A stretch of 64,000 nt of DNA from Caldilineaceae bacterium. Lineage in GTDB: Bacteria; Chloroflexota; Anaerolineae; Caldilineales; Caldilineaceae. Position 1 is the first letter of the stretch. Every line of letters begins with the position of its first letter. Of this stretch, positions 35,056 through 44,346 are shown piece after piece. Below the pieces are notes generated by a model. That model saw nothing but the letters and a program-made list of their open reading frames with translations. It had not been told where the DNA came from and made no database searches. The translations under genes and the position numbers were made by a program. Where the stretch lies: positions 1 to 64,000 of the forward strand of contig JAHBVH010000040.1 of NCBI GenBank assembly GCA_019637645.1. Direction: 5' to 3'.

Positions 35056-35571
35056 ATGTCGTTTTCATTGATCTTCTTCATCGTCATTGGTGCCATCAGC
35101 CTTGCGGCTGCCTATGGCGTGGTGGCTAGCCGTCTTCCGGTCCACAGCGCGCTCTTTCTATTGGCCCACTTTGCCACGTTGGCAGTGCTCTATATTACGC
35201 TGGATGCCCAATTCTTGGCGGCAACGCAAGTTATTGTATATGCGGGCGGGATTGTGATCCTCATCCTGTTTGTGATTATGTTGATTGGGAGCGAACAGAT
35301 CGAGAATCAAGGCGAATACCGCTCGTGGACCCCCTATGTCGCCATGCTCTTAGGGATCATCTTGGTGGCAACCCTGGCGTATAGCATGATCAGTGGCAAC
35401 CAGATTATCCAACCCACAACAGCCATTCCCGAAGGCGGTGCGCCCCCGGTGGTTGGCCTAGAGCTTTTCACACAGTACATTCTACCATTTGAATTAGCAG
35501 CCGTCTTATTACTTGTAGCTTTGCTTGGTGCGCTATTGTTAGCACGCCGCCCAAAGCTCGAGACAAAGTAA
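35056..35571 (+). CDS. nuoJ: NADH-quinone oxidoreductase subunit J, copy 2
   Basis: A 171-residue five-helix membrane subunit. Motifs: SALFLLAHFATLAVLYITLD, VIVYAGGIVILILFVIMLIG (the pi-bulge helix) and [20 protein letters not shown]. An AAGGA lies 10 nt before the ATG. About 190 bp separate it from nuoI, with nothing recognised beyond a partial palindrome-like stretch near 34982. It is followed by nuoK after 12 bp. Confidence 0.94.
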   Translation: MSFSLIFFIVIGAISLAAAYGVVASRLPVHSALFLLAHFATLAVLYITLDAQFLAATQVIVYAGGIVILILFVIMLIGSEQIENQGEYRSWTPYVAMLLGIILVATLAYSMISGNQIIQPTTAIPEGGAPPVVGLELFTQYILPFELAAVLLLVALLGALLLARRPKLETK

Positions 35572-35583
35572 GGTGAGGTCTCC

Positions 35584-35886
35584 GTGGTCCCAACAAATTT
35601 TTATCTGATTCTAAGCGCCTTGATCTTTTTCATCGGCGCGGTGGGCGTCTTGACCCGCCGCAGCGCGCTCATCATTTTAATGTGTGTTGAAATGATGTTA
35701 AATAGCGTCAACCTGACCTTGATTGCGTTAAGCCACCAGTGGGGCAATCTCAACGGACAGGTCTTTGTCTTTATGATCATGGCGGTGGCGGCTGCTGAAG
35801 TAGCCGTTGGGTTGGCGATTATTATTGCCCATTCACGCCATACACAGACCACCAATATTGACGAAATCAATCTCTTGAAGTGGTAA
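35584..35886 (+). CDS. nuoK: NADH-quinone oxidoreductase subunit K, copy 2
   Basis: A 100-residue three-helix subunit. GTG start with AAGGTGAGG upstream. Conserved glutamates are in LIILMCVEMMLNSVNLTLIA and VAAAEVAVGLAIII, and the C-terminus is NIDEINLLKW. It is followed by nuoL after 11 bp. Confidence 0.95.
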   Translation: MVPTNFYLILSALIFFIGAVGVLTRRSALIILMCVEMMLNSVNLTLIALSHQWGNLNGQVFVFMIMAVAAAEVAVGLAIIIAHSRHTQTTNIDEINLLKW

Positions 35887-35897
35887 AGGACCCATTC

Positions 35898-37790
35898 ATG
35901 TTGAACCTTGCCTGGCTACTCTTTACCCTGCCGGCGGTGGGTGCGCTCATCAATTTGTTGATTGGCCATCGCCTCAACCGGCAAACCATTGGTATCATTG
36001 CCTCCGGTGCCGTCATTCTATCATTTCTCGTCGCGGTGGGTGTTTGGATTAGCCTCCTCACCCGCGGCGCAGAAGAGCGCGTGGTCACGATCCACCTTTG
36101 GGATTGGATCACTATCGGCAGCTTTCAAGCCAATGCGGCGCTGCTGCTCGATCCGTTGAGCACCACCATGGCGTTGATCATTACGGGTGTTGGCTCTTTG
36201 ATCCATCTCTATTCCATGAGCTATATGGATCATGAAGAGCGCTTCCAACGCTTCTTTATCTACCTCAACTTCTTCATCTTCGCCATGCTGATCTTGGTCC
36301 TGAGCGACAACTTTGTCGGCATGTTTGTTGGGTGGGAAGGGGTAGGTCTTGCCTCCTATCTGTTGATTGGCTTCTGGTTTGACCGCCGCGACGACAGCTA
36401 TGGTTACTATGCTGACGCGGGTAAAAAAGCCTTCTTGGTCAACCGCATCGGTGACTTTGGCATGATCTTGGCTATTGTGGCCCTGTGGTCCACCTTGGGC
36501 ACAGTTACCTTCTTGGAAGTCTTTGAGAATGCCGAAACTGGCTTGGCGGTTGGCGTTGCCAATGTGGTTTGTCTGTTGCTCCTCTTGGGTGCAAGTGGGA
36601 AAAGCGCACAGATTCCCCTCTATGTCTGGTTACCCGACGCTATGGCTGGCCCAACGCCGGTCTCGGCGTTGATCCACGCGGCGACGATGGTGACCGCGGG
36701 TATCTACATGATTGCCCGCACCAACACGCTTTGGCACATTGCCGAAGGCGCAGCCACCACCGCGGCCTGGATCGGGGCCTTAACCGCCTTCTTTGCCGCG
36801 ACAATTGCCTTGGTACAGACGGACCTCAAGAAAATTCTTGCTTATTCGACCATCTCTCAGCTCGGCTATATGATGCTCGGTGTTGGAGTGGGTGCGTATG
36901 GGGCGGCGGTCTTCCATCTTTTGACCCACGCTTTCTTCAAAGCGCTGCTCTTCTTGGCGGCGGGGAGTGTCATGCATGGGCTCCACGGCGAATTGGATAT
37001 CCGCAAGATGGGCGGCCTGCGTAACAAGATGCCAGCCACCTTCCGCACCTTTTTGATCGGTGCGGCGGCTTTGGCGGGTACACCACTCTTGTCTGGCTTT
37101 TTCTCCAAGGATGCCATTCTGGCTGCGACCTTGGCGCATCAGCCCATTCTCTACATCATCGGTATTATTACCGCGCTGCTTACGGCTTTCTATAGTGCCC
37201 GCGCCGTCATTGTGCCCTTCTTTGGCAAACCGCGCGACAAACATCTCTATGATCATGCCCACGAGAGCCCGCCGTTGATGACGACACCACTCTGGATTTT
37301 GGCGGCGCTTTCGGTGGTCGCAGGGTTGATTAACCTGCCCTATGTCTTAACCTTGGAATACTGGCTTGAACCGGCGCTAGGCCACCATGAAGCCCCATCG
37401 CTGATGGTGGAACTCACAGCCTTCTTGCTCAGTACCTTGGCTTGGGCGGCTGGTTTGGTCCTTGCCTATGGGCTCTATCAGGCCAACGAAGCCTGGGCCA
37501 AACGGCTGGTTGAGCCCTTTAAGCCCCTCCAACCTTTGGTTGAAAACAAATGGTATGTGGATGAGTTTTATATGACGGTGATTGTCAACCCGTTGCGTGA
37601 AGTTGCCAATTGGTTTGCGAAGACGGTTGACAAGTTAGGGATCGACGGCATTGTGAATGGCATCGGCAAAGGGAGTTTGCAACTGGGTGAACAGGCTCGC
37701 TATTTACAAAATGGCGCTGTGCCAACCTATGCACTCAGCATTTTTATCGGTGTTGCTGTCGTGATTGCTTACTTTGTCTTTGGCGCTTAA
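35898..37790 (+). CDS. nuoL: NADH-quinone oxidoreductase subunit L, copy 2
   Basis: A 630-residue antiporter-like subunit with the long lateral helix, near the usual family length. ATG chosen because AAAGGA lies 7 nt upstream; the frame opens earlier at a GTG overlapping nuoK. Motifs: [59 protein letters not shown] and VENKWYVDEFYM at the lateral-helix region. It lacks the His-rich insert seen in copy 1. Confidence 0.95.
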   Translation: MLNLAWLLFTLPAVGALINLLIGHRLNRQTIGIIASGAVILSFLVAVGVWISLLTRGAEERVVTIHLWDWITIGSFQANAALLLDPLSTTMALIITGVGSLIHLYSMSYMDHEERFQRFFIYLNFFIFAMLILVLSDNFVGMFVGWEGVGLASYLLIGFWFDRRDDSYGYYADAGKKAFLVNRIGDFGMILAIVALWSTLGTVTFLEVFENAETGLAVGVANVVCLLLLLGASGKSAQIPLYVWLPDAMAGPTPVSALIHAATMVTAGIYMIARTNTLWHIAEGAATTAAWIGALTAFFAATIALVQTDLKKILAYSTISQLGYMMLGVGVGAYGAAVFHLLTHAFFKALLFLAAGSVMHGLHGELDIRKMGGLRNKMPATFRTFLIGAAALAGTPLLSGFFSKDAILAATLAHQPILYIIGIITALLTAFYSARAVIVPFFGKPRDKHLYDHAHESPPLMTTPLWILAALSVVAGLINLPYVLTLEYWLEPALGHHEAPSLMVELTAFLLSTLAWAAGLVLAYGLYQANEAWAKRLVEPFKPLQPLVENKWYVDEFYMTVIVNPLREVANWFAKTVDKLGIDGIVNGIGKGSLQLGEQARYLQNGAVPTYALSIFIGVAVVIAYFVFGA

Positions 37791-37820
37791 GGCTCCACAC
37801 ATAGGTACAGGATAGCTCTT

Positions 37821-39308
37821 ATGACGTTTCCGTTACTGTCTGTTATCACGTTTCTCCCTTTGCTAGGCGCCCTCGTTGTTTTATTAGCGCCAGGAGAGGC
37901 AACCAAGAAACCAATTGCCTTGGTTTGGACGCTAGCCACCTTCTTGATCAGTTTACTCCTGTGGATTAACTGGGAAGATGGTCAAGCTGGCATGCAATTT
38001 GTTGAACATTTGCCCTGGGCGCCCGAATTTGGTTTGTACTATTTCATGGGGATCGACGGCATTAGCCTCTTCCTCGTGTTGTTGACAACCTTCTTGATGC
38101 CGATTGCGATCTATTTCAGCAATCTCTATGTGCACGAGAACGTAGGTGCCTATCTCGCCCTCATGCTGCTATTGGAGACCGCCATGATCGGAGTCTTCCT
38201 CGCGTTGGACATGGTGCTCTTCTTTGTCTTCTTCGAGTTCAGCCTGATCCCCATGTATTTCTTGATTGGGCGGTGGGGAAGTGGCAATCGGGTCTATGCA
38301 GCTATCAAGTTTTTCCTCTACACTTTTGTTGGCTCAGCCGCCATGGTAGCCGCGATTCTCTATGTCTATACGCAAACCGGCACCTTTAACATTGTCGAGT
38401 TGCAAGGAATCCGGCTGCCGGAAAATGTCCAGACTTGGGCCTTTTTGGCCTTTGCCCTGGCCTTTGCCGTCAAGATTCCCCTTTTCCCCTTTCATACCTG
38501 GTTGCCCGACGCCCACGTACAGGCCCCCACTGCAGGCTCGGTCATTCTGGCCGGTGTGTTGCTCAAAATGGGAACTTATGGTTATTTGCGCTTTGCCGTG
38601 CCCGTCTTCCCCCAAGCCGCAGCTGAATTTGGCCCGCTGATTGGCATCTTGGCCGTCATTGGCATTATCTACGGGGCGTTGGTGGCGCTGGTCCAACGCG
38701 ATATCAAAGCGCTGGTCGCCTATAGCTCAGTTGCCCACTTGGGCTTTGTCATGTTGGGGATTGTCGCCCTCAATGCCCAGGGGGTGAGCGGCGCGGTGCT
38801 GCAAATGGTCAATCATGGCCTGAGCACGGGTGCGCTCTTCTTGATGGTTGGGATGCTCTACGAACGGCGCCACACCCGTATGCTGGACGATTTTGGTGGT
38901 TTGTGGAAAAGTGTGCCGATCTACTGTGGTTTCTTCCTGGTCGTTGCCATGAGTAGCGCCGGGCTGCCCGGCCTCAATGGCTTCGTGGGTGAGTTTACGA
39001 TTCTACTGGGCATGTACCACAGCCAACCGGTCTTTGCCGTTTTAGGTGCGTTTGGTGTCATTCTGGCGGCGTGGTATCTTTTGGCCGCCTTCCGCAAAGT
39101 GGCCCAAGGCCCCCTAACCAATCCGGCCAATGAAGCAAGCAATCTGCCGGATCTGCGGGTGAATGAAATCGCCATGTTGCTGCCGCTGATCCTGTTGTTT
39201 TTCCTCATCGGCATCTTTCCAAATCTCTTCCTAGACAAGATCAACCCGTCTGTGGAAGCCTTGCTCAACCAACAACCGGCCATTATTGTGGCTGAGGCCG
39301 GTCAGTAA
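37821..39308 (+). CDS. nuoM: NADH-quinone oxidoreductase subunit M, copy 2
   Basis: A 495-residue antiporter-like subunit. Motifs: FFVFFEFSLIPMYFLIGRWG with the conserved Glu, VKIPLFPFHTWLPDAHVQAP with the Lys, and DIKALVAYSSVAHLGFVMLG. It lies 30 bp after nuoL with AGGAT before the ATG. About 40 residues shorter than copy 1 because it lacks that copy's polar insertion after the VSHMGY region. Confidence 0.95.
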   Translation: MTFPLLSVITFLPLLGALVVLLAPGEATKKPIALVWTLATFLISLLLWINWEDGQAGMQFVEHLPWAPEFGLYYFMGIDGISLFLVLLTTFLMPIAIYFSNLYVHENVGAYLALMLLLETAMIGVFLALDMVLFFVFFEFSLIPMYFLIGRWGSGNRVYAAIKFFLYTFVGSAAMVAAILYVYTQTGTFNIVELQGIRLPENVQTWAFLAFALAFAVKIPLFPFHTWLPDAHVQAPTAGSVILAGVLLKMGTYGYLRFAVPVFPQAAAEFGPLIGILAVIGIIYGALVALVQRDIKALVAYSSVAHLGFVMLGIVALNAQGVSGAVLQMVNHGLSTGALFLMVGMLYERRHTRMLDDFGGLWKSVPIYCGFFLVVAMSSAGLPGLNGFVGEFTILLGMYHSQPVFAVLGAFGVILAAWYLLAAFRKVAQGPLTNPANEASNLPDLRVNEIAMLLPLILLFFLIGIFPNLFLDKINPSVEALLNQQPAIIVAEAGQ

Positions 39309-39403
39309 TTTAGACTCACTTTGGGGCTGGCTAGCGCTCTGCTGCACAGGTATACAAGCCGCCAAGCCAATCCCAAGGTCATCTACAGAGAGGCGCATGA
39401 CGT

Positions 39404-40876
39404 ATGTCTGATGTGTGGACAACAACGGGTGTGAACTTGACGGTTGTTCTGCCCGAGTTAGTACTCTTTGCCTTTGCTATTCTGATCATGTTGGTTGACA
39501 TGACCAGCAATGATAAAAAGGAAGGTTTGCGCGGCATTACCCCTTGGGTGGCGCTGATTGGCGTGGCCGTGACAACCGGGCTGTGTGCAGTGCTTTGGAG
39601 CCAACCCGTAGCCAGCTTCCAAAACGCGGCTATTATTGACAATTTTGCCATGAGCGTGAAGTTGATCGTGCTCATCGCGGCGGCGCTCGCCATTCTCTTG
39701 AGCGTAAGTTACATCCCCCGTGTAAACAAGCAAGTCGGCGAATATTATACGCTGCTCTTGCTCTGCGCCGTGGGCATGATGATGATGGGCAGCGCGACCG
39801 ATCTGATGGTGGTCTTCTTGGCCCTGGAAATCTTCTCTCTTGCCCTTTATATTCTGTGTGGCTTGAGCCGCGACAATCCGCGTAGCTCCGAAGCCAGTAT
39901 GAAATATCTGCTGTTGGGTGCGTTTGCCAGCGCCTTCTTTGTCTACGGTGCCGCCTTGGTCTATGGTGCCACTGGCAGCACCCAATACAGCGCCATTGCC
40001 ACCGCGCTAGCCGGTGGGACTAGCCAAGTTGGGTTGCTCTATCCCGGCATTGCGCTACTGATTGTCGGCTTTGGCTTCAAAGTCAGCTTGGTCCCTTTCC
40101 ACATGTGGACGCCGGATGTCTACCAAGGTGCGCCGACTCCCGTAACCGCCTTTATGAGTGTAGGCACCAAAGCCGCCGCCTTTGCCGCTTTTATTCGGGT
40201 CTTTCTCAGTGCCCTACCCACGGAGCAGGCGAGTTGGAGTTGGATGTTGGCGATCTTGGCGGTCGTTACCATGACCCTAGGTAACTTTGCCGCGCTGCGC
40301 CAGTCAAGCCTCAAACGCATGTTGGCCTACTCCAGCATTGCCCATGCTGGCTACGTACTCGTTGGGCTGGTCGGTGGCACGGCCAGCAGCGCCAACGCGG
40401 CGATCTTCTATCTCTTCACCTATGCCTTTATGAACATCGGCGCTTTTGCCGTCATTATTGTCCTCGAACGCGCCAATGAAGATGATGCCTTGCAAAATCG
40501 GGCCGCGGGCATTGCCAAACGGTGGCCGCTGCTGGCATTGGTCATGGCAATCTTCATGTTTAGCCTGAGCGGTGTACCGCCCCTGGCTGGTTTCTTTGGC
40601 AAGCTCTTTGTCTTCAAAGCCGCGGTAGATGGCGGCTTTGCTTGGCTGGCGGCCTTTGCCATGATTAACAGTGCAGTGGCGGCTTACTACTACCTCCGCG
40701 TGACGGTTGCTATGTATCTCCAAGAGCCAAGCAGTGACAGCCTGGCCGAAGCGCCGAACCGCCTAACCATCAACATTGGTCTAGCGGTGGCAGCCATTTT
40801 TACAGTAGTGATTGGCCTCTACCCTGGGCTGTGGACAGGACTTTTCCAAGCTGGTATTGCTGGCCTAGGCGGCTGA
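39404..40876 (+). CDS. nuoN: NADH-quinone oxidoreductase subunit N, copy 2
   Basis: A 490-residue antiporter-like subunit and the last gene of the + strand operon. Motifs: FLALEIFSLALYILCGLSRD, FKVSLVPFHMWTPDVYQGAP and LRQSSLKRMLAYSSIAHAGY, with the conserved Glu and Lys positions. A strong terminator follows within 25 bp. Some 95 bp separate it from nuoM. Confidence 0.95.
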   Translation: MSDVWTTTGVNLTVVLPELVLFAFAILIMLVDMTSNDKKEGLRGITPWVALIGVAVTTGLCAVLWSQPVASFQNAAIIDNFAMSVKLIVLIAAALAILLSVSYIPRVNKQVGEYYTLLLLCAVGMMMMGSATDLMVVFLALEIFSLALYILCGLSRDNPRSSEASMKYLLLGAFASAFFVYGAALVYGATGSTQYSAIATALAGGTSQVGLLYPGIALLIVGFGFKVSLVPFHMWTPDVYQGAPTPVTAFMSVGTKAAAFAAFIRVFLSALPTEQASWSWMLAILAVVTMTLGNFAALRQSSLKRMLAYSSIAHAGYVLVGLVGGTASSANAAIFYLFTYAFMNIGAFAVIIVLERANEDDALQNRAAGIAKRWPLLALVMAIFMFSLSGVPPLAGFFGKLFVFKAAVDGGFAWLAAFAMINSAVAAYYYLRVTVAMYLQEPSSDSLAEAPNRLTINIGLAVAAIFTVVIGLYPGLWTGLFQAGIAGLGG

Positions 40877-40897
40877 TCCGTAAATTCATTTTTTTAG

Positions 40898-40935
40898 AAA
40901 AAGGCCGTGGGAGCGATGCTGCCACGGCCTTTTTT
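40898..40935 (+). terminator. Intrinsic terminator of the complete nuo operon
   Basis: Perfect 13-bp arms aaaaaggccgtgg and ccacggccttttt with an 11-nt loop and a run of six T. It begins 22 bp after the nuoN stop. Confidence 0.9.
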
Positions 40936-40948
40936 GATTGGAAAGAAA

Positions 40949-40977
40949 TTGCCCAATCGAGCGAATCTCGGTATGAT
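40949..40977 (+). promoter_or_regulatory. Sigma-70-like promoter for the methyltransferase gene
   Basis: TTGCCC and TATGAT are separated by exactly 17 nt, directly after the nuo terminator. The start codon is about 120 bp downstream. Confidence 0.5.
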
Positions 40978-41100
40978 GACGCAGTTTGCGCATGGCCCAT
41001 GCAACGGGCGCGATCCCCAAGCAAGCCGGTTGGATAGCATGTGTAAGCCCAAGCGCAGCGCAACCATACTGATTCACCCCAAAAGCAGAAGGAGCAGAAG

Positions 41101-41922
41101 ATGGAGATTGATCTGCAACAAGCCAATGAAGAGACGCGGCAAGCGTGGGATGCTAATGCTGCCTATTGGGACGCGCAGATGGGTAATGCCGGCAATGACT
41201 TTGTCAATGAGTTGATCTGGCCCGCGGTCACAAAGTTGCTGGCGCTCCAGCCAGGTGAACGCATATTGGATATTGCTTGTGGAAATGGGCTCTATGCCCG
41301 CCGGCTAGCAGCACATGGTGCAAACGTAGTCGCTTTTGATTTTGCCCAAAGCATGATCGAACATGCGCGGCAATATACAACTGAGCAAGCCACAGTGGCC
41401 GAACGGATCAGCTATCATGTTTGTGATGCGACGGATGAAGCCGCGTTGTTGCGCCTAGGCGAAGGGCAGTTTGATGGGGCTATTTGTAACATGGCATTAA
41501 TGGATATGGCCGAGATCGATCCGCTGCTGCAGGCGCTAGCACGGCTATTCAAGCCCAAAGGGCGCTTGGTCTTTTCCATTACCCACCCTTGTTTTAACCA
41601 AGCACGAGCTGTCCATATGGCCGAGATGGAAGATCGCAATGGTGAAATTATCACTAGCTATTCTATCAAAATCCGTGGCTATATGACCCCGAGCATAGCC
41701 CACGGCGCGGCCATTGCGGGGCAACCCAAACCGCAGCTCTACTTTGATCGCCCTTTGTATCAGCTCTTAGGCGCGGGTTTTGCGGCAGGCTTTGTCGTCG
41801 ATGGTATAGAAGAACGGGCCTTTGCCCCCACCAATCCCGCTGGACGTAATCCCCTGGGTTGGAATGGCAATTTTAGCGAAATCCCCCCAGTACTCGTTGT
41901 GCGGATGCGGCTACCCGGGTAA
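41101..41922 (+). CDS. Class I SAM-dependent methyltransferase
   Basis: A 273-residue cytoplasmic protein. The SAM-binding motif I is ILDIACGNGLYARRLAAHGA followed by the acidic motif II VVAFDFAQSMIEHA; a later CDATDEAALLRLGEGQFDGA and GRLVFSITHPCF match post-I and motif III. The family (Methyltransf_11/25-like) covers many small-molecule acceptors, and substrate cannot be told. GAAGGAG lies just upstream of the ATG. It appears to be a single-gene unit between the nuo terminator and an opposing phosphoesterase; the 283 bp after it hold nothing recognised. Confidence 0.85.
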   Translation: MEIDLQQANEETRQAWDANAAYWDAQMGNAGNDFVNELIWPAVTKLLALQPGERILDIACGNGLYARRLAAHGANVVAFDFAQSMIEHARQYTTEQATVAERISYHVCDATDEAALLRLGEGQFDGAICNMALMDMAEIDPLLQALARLFKPKGRLVFSITHPCFNQARAVHMAEMEDRNGEIITSYSIKIRGYMTPSIAHGAAIAGQPKPQLYFDRPLYQLLGAGFAAGFVVDGIEERAFAPTNPAGRNPLGWNGNFSEIPPVLVVRMRLPG

Positions 41923-42205
41923 GCCCTCCGCAAGGCACAGGACACTAGCCAGCCACGCCAGCGAAAGCCCACTTATGAAGGATAAGAGATTAAAGCGGTA
42001 GACCTTACTCGTGCGCTTTCGCGCCGCTTGACCGAGCCGGCGCTGATTTCCATCCGCGCTGCTTTACCGAAGTTCATGGGTAATCTTCATTAGCAGGTGT
42101 TGTTGACTAGCCTGCCGCTTCAGCGCCGGGCGGTCAGCGTATCCCGCAACATCTGCGCAATCTTCATGAAAAACAGCCAGGTGTATAGGGTTTCCAAACG
42201 GCTCC

Positions 42206-42958
42206 TCAGGCTTTGCAGAGCGTCAATTCGGTCACCTCGGGGGGGCAGCTAAAGCGAATGGGCAGGCCAACCATGCCAATGCCGCGATTAGTATAGAGCC
42301 AGGTATCTTGCAACTGGTAGAGGCCATGCACATATTTCTTCCCCAGTTTGGGCAAGACTGGCGTTCCCCAAATGGGCAACCGAATTTGGCCGCCGTGGGT
42401 GTGGCCCGAAAGTTGCAGATCGATCCGCCGCGTCGTGCGAAATTCATCGATGACATCAGGCTCATGGGCTAATAAAACGGTCAAAACATCGTCAGGCTGA
42501 TCATCCAAGGCCGCCGCTAAATCAGGTTGACCCCAGATGCAATCCTCGACACCAGCCAACAACAGTTGACTGTGGCCGACATCAAAGCGAATACTTTCAT
42601 TTTGTAACACGGTGATGCCTGTATCTTCAAGCGCTTTGCTAATCATCGCTTTGCCGGTCCGGGCATCGTGATTACCCAAGATGGCAAAAACACCATAACG
42701 GGCATCTAAATCACCAAGGACATCGGTCATGCCAAAGATCGTTTCGGCCTCGTGGGTTACATAATCGCCCGTTAGCACAACCAAATCGGGCTTCAATTCA
42801 GCAACGCAAGCGACGGCTTGTTGGATGACGGAGAGCGGCGTATGGGGCAGAAAGTGAAGATCACTCAACTGGACAATTTTAAACCCCTCCATCGCTGGGT
42901 GCAGAGAGCGAAAGGGGACAATCACCTTTTCTACAGTTACATTCTTACCAAAAACCAT
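42206..42958 (-). CDS. Calcineurin-like metallophosphoesterase (YkuE-like)
   Basis: A 250-residue two-metal phosphoesterase. All five family blocks are present: QLSDLHFLP, VLTGDYVTH, ILGNHDAR, LAHEPDV and LSGHTHGGQIRLP. The C-terminus YTNRGIGMVGLPIRFSCPPE resembles the YkuE/LpxH-like group that often acts at the membrane on lipids or nucleotides. No signal peptide or N-terminal helix remains, unlike many YkuE proteins. The ATG has GGGAG 5 nt upstream; longer frames from GTG or TTG lack a site. It stands alone. Substrate unknown. Confidence 0.86.
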   Translation of the reverse strand: MVFGKNVTVEKVIVPFRSLHPAMEGFKIVQLSDLHFLPHTPLSVIQQAVACVAELKPDLVVLTGDYVTHEAETIFGMTDVLGDLDARYGVFAILGNHDARTGKAMISKALEDTGITVLQNESIRFDVGHSQLLLAGVEDCIWGQPDLAAALDDQPDDVLTVLLAHEPDVIDEFRTTRRIDLQLSGHTHGGQIRLPIWGTPVLPKLGKKYVHGLYQLQDTWLYTNRGIGMVGLPIRFSCPPEVTELTLCKA

Positions 42959-43472
42959 GAACACTCCCAAAGACGGCTCGTATCAACAAATGCCAATATC
43001 GATAGCCAATCGGCTCACGACGAGCAACCATAAGCCAACAGCCCAGAGAGCGCACCGCGGCAGTATCGACCAAGCATCGATCCCATTCTTCAACGCCACG
43101 GGCAACTATCGCACAATCGAGAGGGACCAAAGTGATAGTTTACCAAAAGTGAGACGAATACCCTAAACTGGATAAAGCGCGACCAGAATGCCTTACAAAA
43201 TCTGCTCTACCAGTGGAATTTGCGCAGACGAGGTGCGGCTTGATGGCTAACGAATATAGATTGTTCACCCTGCACAATGGCCTATGACGCCTTTTAGACA
43301 GATTCGGTGTGGCTCAAACCAGAAATTTGGCCTACACTCATAAACTGAGCGTACTATCGTTGCGGTGGGTCTTCACCCCATTGCCGATTGATGCGGATGT
43401 GCCAACCTCAACCAATAAGAATAGCTGCCTAAAACCAACCATTGTTATGTCAATTTGCTATGTCAATTTGCT
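42959..43472. other. Intergenic region upstream of ureF
   Basis: About 510 bp between the divergent phosphoesterase and ureF. It must carry the promoters of both. No confident sigma-70 match, hairpin or gene was seen apart from the 13-bp repeats at its right end. Confidence 0.5.
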
Positions 43473-43481
43473 ATGTCAATT
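43446..43481 (+). repeat. 13-bp tandem repeat spanning the ureF start
   Basis: Unit tatgtcaatttgc occurs twice in full, followed by a third partial copy tatgtcaatt. Each copy has an ATG (43447, 43460, 43473), and because 13 is not a multiple of three the ATGs lie in three different frames; only the last is in frame with ureF. Confidence 0.85.
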
Positions 43482-44234
43482 GAGATTCTGCGCCTGCTTC
43501 ATCTTGCCGATAGTGCCTTTCCCATTGGCGCGACGGCCCATTCTTTTGGGCTTGAGACGTTGACAGCCGAAGGGCATCTGACACCACAAAAGCTACAGCG
43601 GGTGCTCCACGATCTGCTCTGGGAAAGTGGACAAGGCGAAGCACTCTTCACCCGCTTGGCCTACCGTTGCGCCGCCGCCCAAGCAAGTAGAGAAGCTGGC
43701 ACCATGGAGGCAGCGTTACCTGGCTGGCTAGAACTCAACCAATGGGTGGCAGCCTGGAAGCCAGCCCGCGAGGGTCGCGAAGCGAGTGCGACGCTGGGGC
43801 GGCGTTTTCTCCAAACGGTAGCGCATCTCGAAGCAGCCCCCGTGCTCCAACAGGCCATGACCACAGCATCCCAAGCAGGCATTGCCGTCCACTACTGCGC
43901 CGCCTTTGGCTTGGTCGGGGGGGCGCTCACCTTGGGTGAAGAAACCACCATTTTGGCCTATTTGCAACAAACCGTGATGGGCCTAATTTCGGCTTGCCTA
44001 CGCCTGCTACCGCTAGGCCAAAGCCGCGCGAGCGAAATCTTGTGGAAGCTAAAGCCGACCATGGCAGAGGTAGCCGCGGCGAGCCTTGCGATCAGCCAGA
44101 CACAGCCAGCACTGGGCAGCACGCCAGAGACAGCGCTGACACATGCCTTTGGTCAGTTAGCCATGTGCACCCCCATGCTTGACCTAGCCAGTATGCGTCA
44201 CCCAACCCTGACAACGCGTTTATTTATTAGCTAG
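43473..44234 (+). CDS. ureF: Urease accessory protein UreF
   Basis: A 253-residue helical urease maturation factor that acts with UreD (UreH) and UreG to load nickel into apo-urease. The N-terminus ILRLLHLADSAFPIGATAHS and the C-terminus LASMRHPTLTTRLFIS are classical. The start is the ATG in the third tandem repeat copy, which yields the family N-terminus; an in-frame TTG upstream is possible. No Shine-Dalgarno is visible. It heads the ureF-D-A-B-C group, an unusual order because accessory genes often follow ureC. Confidence 0.9.
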   Translation: MSIEILRLLHLADSAFPIGATAHSFGLETLTAEGHLTPQKLQRVLHDLLWESGQGEALFTRLAYRCAAAQASREAGTMEAALPGWLELNQWVAAWKPAREGREASATLGRRFLQTVAHLEAAPVLQQAMTTASQAGIAVHYCAAFGLVGGALTLGEETTILAYLQQTVMGLISACLRLLPLGQSRASEILWKLKPTMAEVAAASLAISQTQPALGSTPETALTHAFGQLAMCTPMLDLASMRHPTLTTRLFIS

Positions 44235-44272
44235 CTCTTGTGGCAGAATAGTAGCAAAACAGTGCCAAGCAG

Positions 44273-44302
44273 ACCTAACCGGTTTTGTAAAGCTGGTTAG
44301 GT
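44273..44302. repeat. Palindromic repeat, copy 6 (arm variant)
   Basis: Arms acctaaccgg and ctggttaggt pair with one mismatch around ttttgtaaag. The core differs from the usual gacagg, and the opposite arm has changed to match. It lies between ureF and ureD. Confidence 0.75.
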
Positions 44303-44346
44303 TCAAGACAGCATAAGCCCGATAGAAATCAGAGCGCGATCTTACT

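Noticed and set aside
43309..43563. An open frame covering the ureF start in another phase
   Set aside because: It ends inside ureF, has no features, and is open partly because the tandem ATGs fall in different frames.
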